This document shows positions 62,938 to 64,000 of a DNA stretch of 64,000 bases, in pieces. The notes beneath the pieces are model-generated. The model did no database searches and was not told the origin of the DNA. It worked only from the letters and a program-made list of their open reading frames with translations. This DNA is from Spirochaetia bacterium (GTDB lineage Bacteria > Spirochaetota > Leptospiria > Leptospirales > Leptonemataceae). Position 1 is the first letter of the stretch, and each line of letters begins with the position of its first letter. A program made the translations under genes and the position numbers. Location of the stretch: contig VFLI01000051.1 of NCBI GenBank assembly GCA_009885105.1, positions 62,001-126,000 on the forward strand. The letters run 5' to 3'.

Positions 62938-63588
62938 TTACGGCTTGATGCAGCGAACGTAGAGAACGCCTGTTTTGGTAATCTTGGCCTGGTTTCCATA
63001 ACCCGCCGCCGAGAAACCGATGCTCCAGGCAGTTACGCCAGTTTCATCATCACTGGCCTGCACAGAAGTGGATGACCAGAAATACTTGTCATCCGGCGTC
63101 TGGGGAAACATGAAGAGCAGCGTGTTTCTGTCCATGGCCGTCGTCAGAGTGGTCAGTTCTTCTTTGGTTGGAAGACGCCAGCCGCCGATTCCGCTGACAG
63201 AAAATGCAGCACAGGCATTCACAGCCGGTCCGCTGCCCGCAATCGGATTCAAAGCATCCGCGCCCGCGCAGGCGCTGTACAGATGTGCATCAACTGTTAG
63301 AGTATCGCAGTACTGCTCACTTTTGGCGCCGTAAACGCTGCCGCCGCCTGTTCCGGTGCAGTTGTTGAAAACAGACGACCATACCTGACCCCAGGCGCAT
63401 TTCGTGAATGTTTTCCCTGTATTTATATCCGTGATGGTTCCGTTGTTGTTGTCAACATACTGAGCCGAGATCAGAAGAACCTGTGTCCAGTCCAGCGTGC
63501 TGGTATCGGACGATTTACAATTGCCGCTCAGGATGATGACCGATATCAATACTGCCAGCAGCGTCTTTTCCATAAGTTTCATTCTCAT
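62938..63588 (-). CDS. DUF1566 lipoprotein
   Basis: The product begins with a lipoprotein signal (KTLLAVLISVIILSGNC, Cys near 25 lipidated) and has the DUF1566 repeat: NNGTITDINTGKTF-type segment near 50, GIGGWRLPTKEELTTL near 135, FWSSTSVQASDDETGVTAWSIGF near 170 and YVRCIKP at the C-terminus. Six or more Cys suggest disulphides outside the cytoplasm. DUF1566 lipoproteins are expanded in Leptospira. The second ATG (63588) sits nine bases after GGAG and is preferred to the first (63594). Confidence 0.85.
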   Translation of the reverse strand: MRMKLMEKTLLAVLISVIILSGNCKSSDTSTLDWTQVLLISAQYVDNNNGTITDINTGKTFTKCAWGQVWSSVFNNCTGTGGGSVYGAKSEQYCDTLTVDAHLYSACAGADALNPIAGSGPAVNACAAFSVSGIGGWRLPTKEELTTLTTAMDRNTLLFMFPQTPDDKYFWSSTSVQASDDETGVTAWSIGFSAAGYGNQAKITKTGVLYVRCIKP

Positions 63589-63712
63589 AATCATTTGCTC
63601 CGATCTGCCTTTATAATACCCATCTCTGTACAGTAAATAATCTCTTTACCGGTGCGCTTTTTTCATCCTTTTATATGTTTGACGGAAAAAAAAGCAAAAA
63701 ATCGTCACTTTT

Positions 63713-64000
63713 TTAAGAAATTCGACCCTGGTCGGGTTCATTTTTGGCCTTCAAGAGCCTCTGGAGGGCCTCACCCGCATGATACGATGATCGAACAAGC
63801 GGACCCGATTCTACATACAGAAATCCACTGGCTCTGGCAAAATCGGCAAGATTTTCAAATACATCCTGGGAGACATAATCTTTTAAAGGATAGTGCTGTT
63901 CTGTGGGCTGCAGATATTGTCCGATCGTCAGAAGTTGCACTCCGCACTGTCGCAAATCGTGTATAACCTCTTTTACTTCGTCAATCGATTCGCCCATTCC
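63713..64000 (-). CDS. lipA: Lipoyl synthase, C-terminal part (5' end outside the window)
   Basis: LipA is a radical-SAM enzyme that inserts sulphur into octanoyl groups. The visible part has GVQLLTIGQYLQPTEQHYPL near the right edge and GFLYVESGPLVRSSYHAGEAL, the conserved C-terminal LipA segments, ending in a short basic tail. The radical-SAM Cys motifs lie beyond the window. It is read on the minus strand and ends 119 bases before the DUF1566 lipoprotein. Confidence 0.95.
   Translation of the reverse strand, partial: GMGESIDEVKEVIHDLRQCGVQLLTIGQYLQPTEQHYPLKDYVSQDVFENLADFARASGFLYVESGPLVRSSYHAGEALQRLLKAKNEPDQGRIS

Overview
The window looks like a chromosomal segment from a spirochaete of the Leptospirales type (Leptospira/Leptonema/Turneriella-like), judged from gene content and order and not from any database search. 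The pointers are a flagellar regulatory block (flhF, flhG, small membrane gene, fliA, flaG), an isolated FliG paralog, the run ispE / tRNA-Gln / one-domain glmU / prs / rplY / pth-like / ftsH, many lipoproteins with relaxed lipoboxes, a DUF1566 lipoprotein and a pyrophosphate-type phosphofructokinase. Base composition is moderate, with frequent TTG and GTG starts. No rRNA, prophage, insertion sequence or CRISPR array was seen.

Layout. 1-2.7 kb: a hybrid sensor kinase that runs off the left edge. 2.8-4.3 kb: a SRAP DNA-crosslink protein and rpsD. 4.4-8.8 kb (minus): the flagellar block. 9.0-15.3 kb: a lipoprotein, class I aldolase and, on the minus strand, an apparent operon of LolA-like protein, a large uncharacterised protein, PPi-type PFK and an SH3-like exported protein. 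15.5-20.4 kb: etfBA, an acyl-CoA dehydrogenase, a hydrolase and a thioesterase (fatty acid oxidation). 20.5-23.3 kb: canonical pth, then dnaX-ybaB-recR. 23.4-24.1 kb: a vapBC-type toxin-antitoxin pair. 24.4-28.4 kb: glutamate dehydrogenase and an unusual KaiC-like/PEP-synthase-like fusion. 28.4-36.2 kb: a pyrimidine-dimer glycosylase, lipid and envelope membrane enzymes, and a cytosine-5 methyltransferase overlapping a truncated G/T-mismatch glycosylase. 36.5-39.8 kb: a PAS-GGDEF-EAL protein and the FliG paralog. 40-48 kb: the conserved ispE to ftsH run. 48.3-50.6 kb: a second acyl-CoA dehydrogenase, a deaminase and coaD. 50.6-57.7 kb: a tight RDD / SpoIIM / membrane / DUF4129 / DUF4350 / MoxR / DUF58 operon. 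57.8-60.2 kb: nitroreductase, type III polyketide synthase and an ICMT-family methyltransferase. 60.2-63.6 kb (minus): rpmG and a group of envelope proteins of unknown function. The right edge cuts lipA.

The less ordinary material is (a) a C5 methyltransferase overlapping a MIG/TDG-like glycosylase that ends early, (b) two pth genes, of which the copy at the rplY locus has lost the catalytic residues, (c) the KaiC-like plus ATP-grasp fusion, (d) a FliG with altered torque-helix charges, (e) an apparently non-standard ATA start in the MoxR operon, (f) a shared upstream motif at four motility or signalling genes, and (g) several families of long imperfect palindromes and a dispersed repeat in the intergenic gaps.
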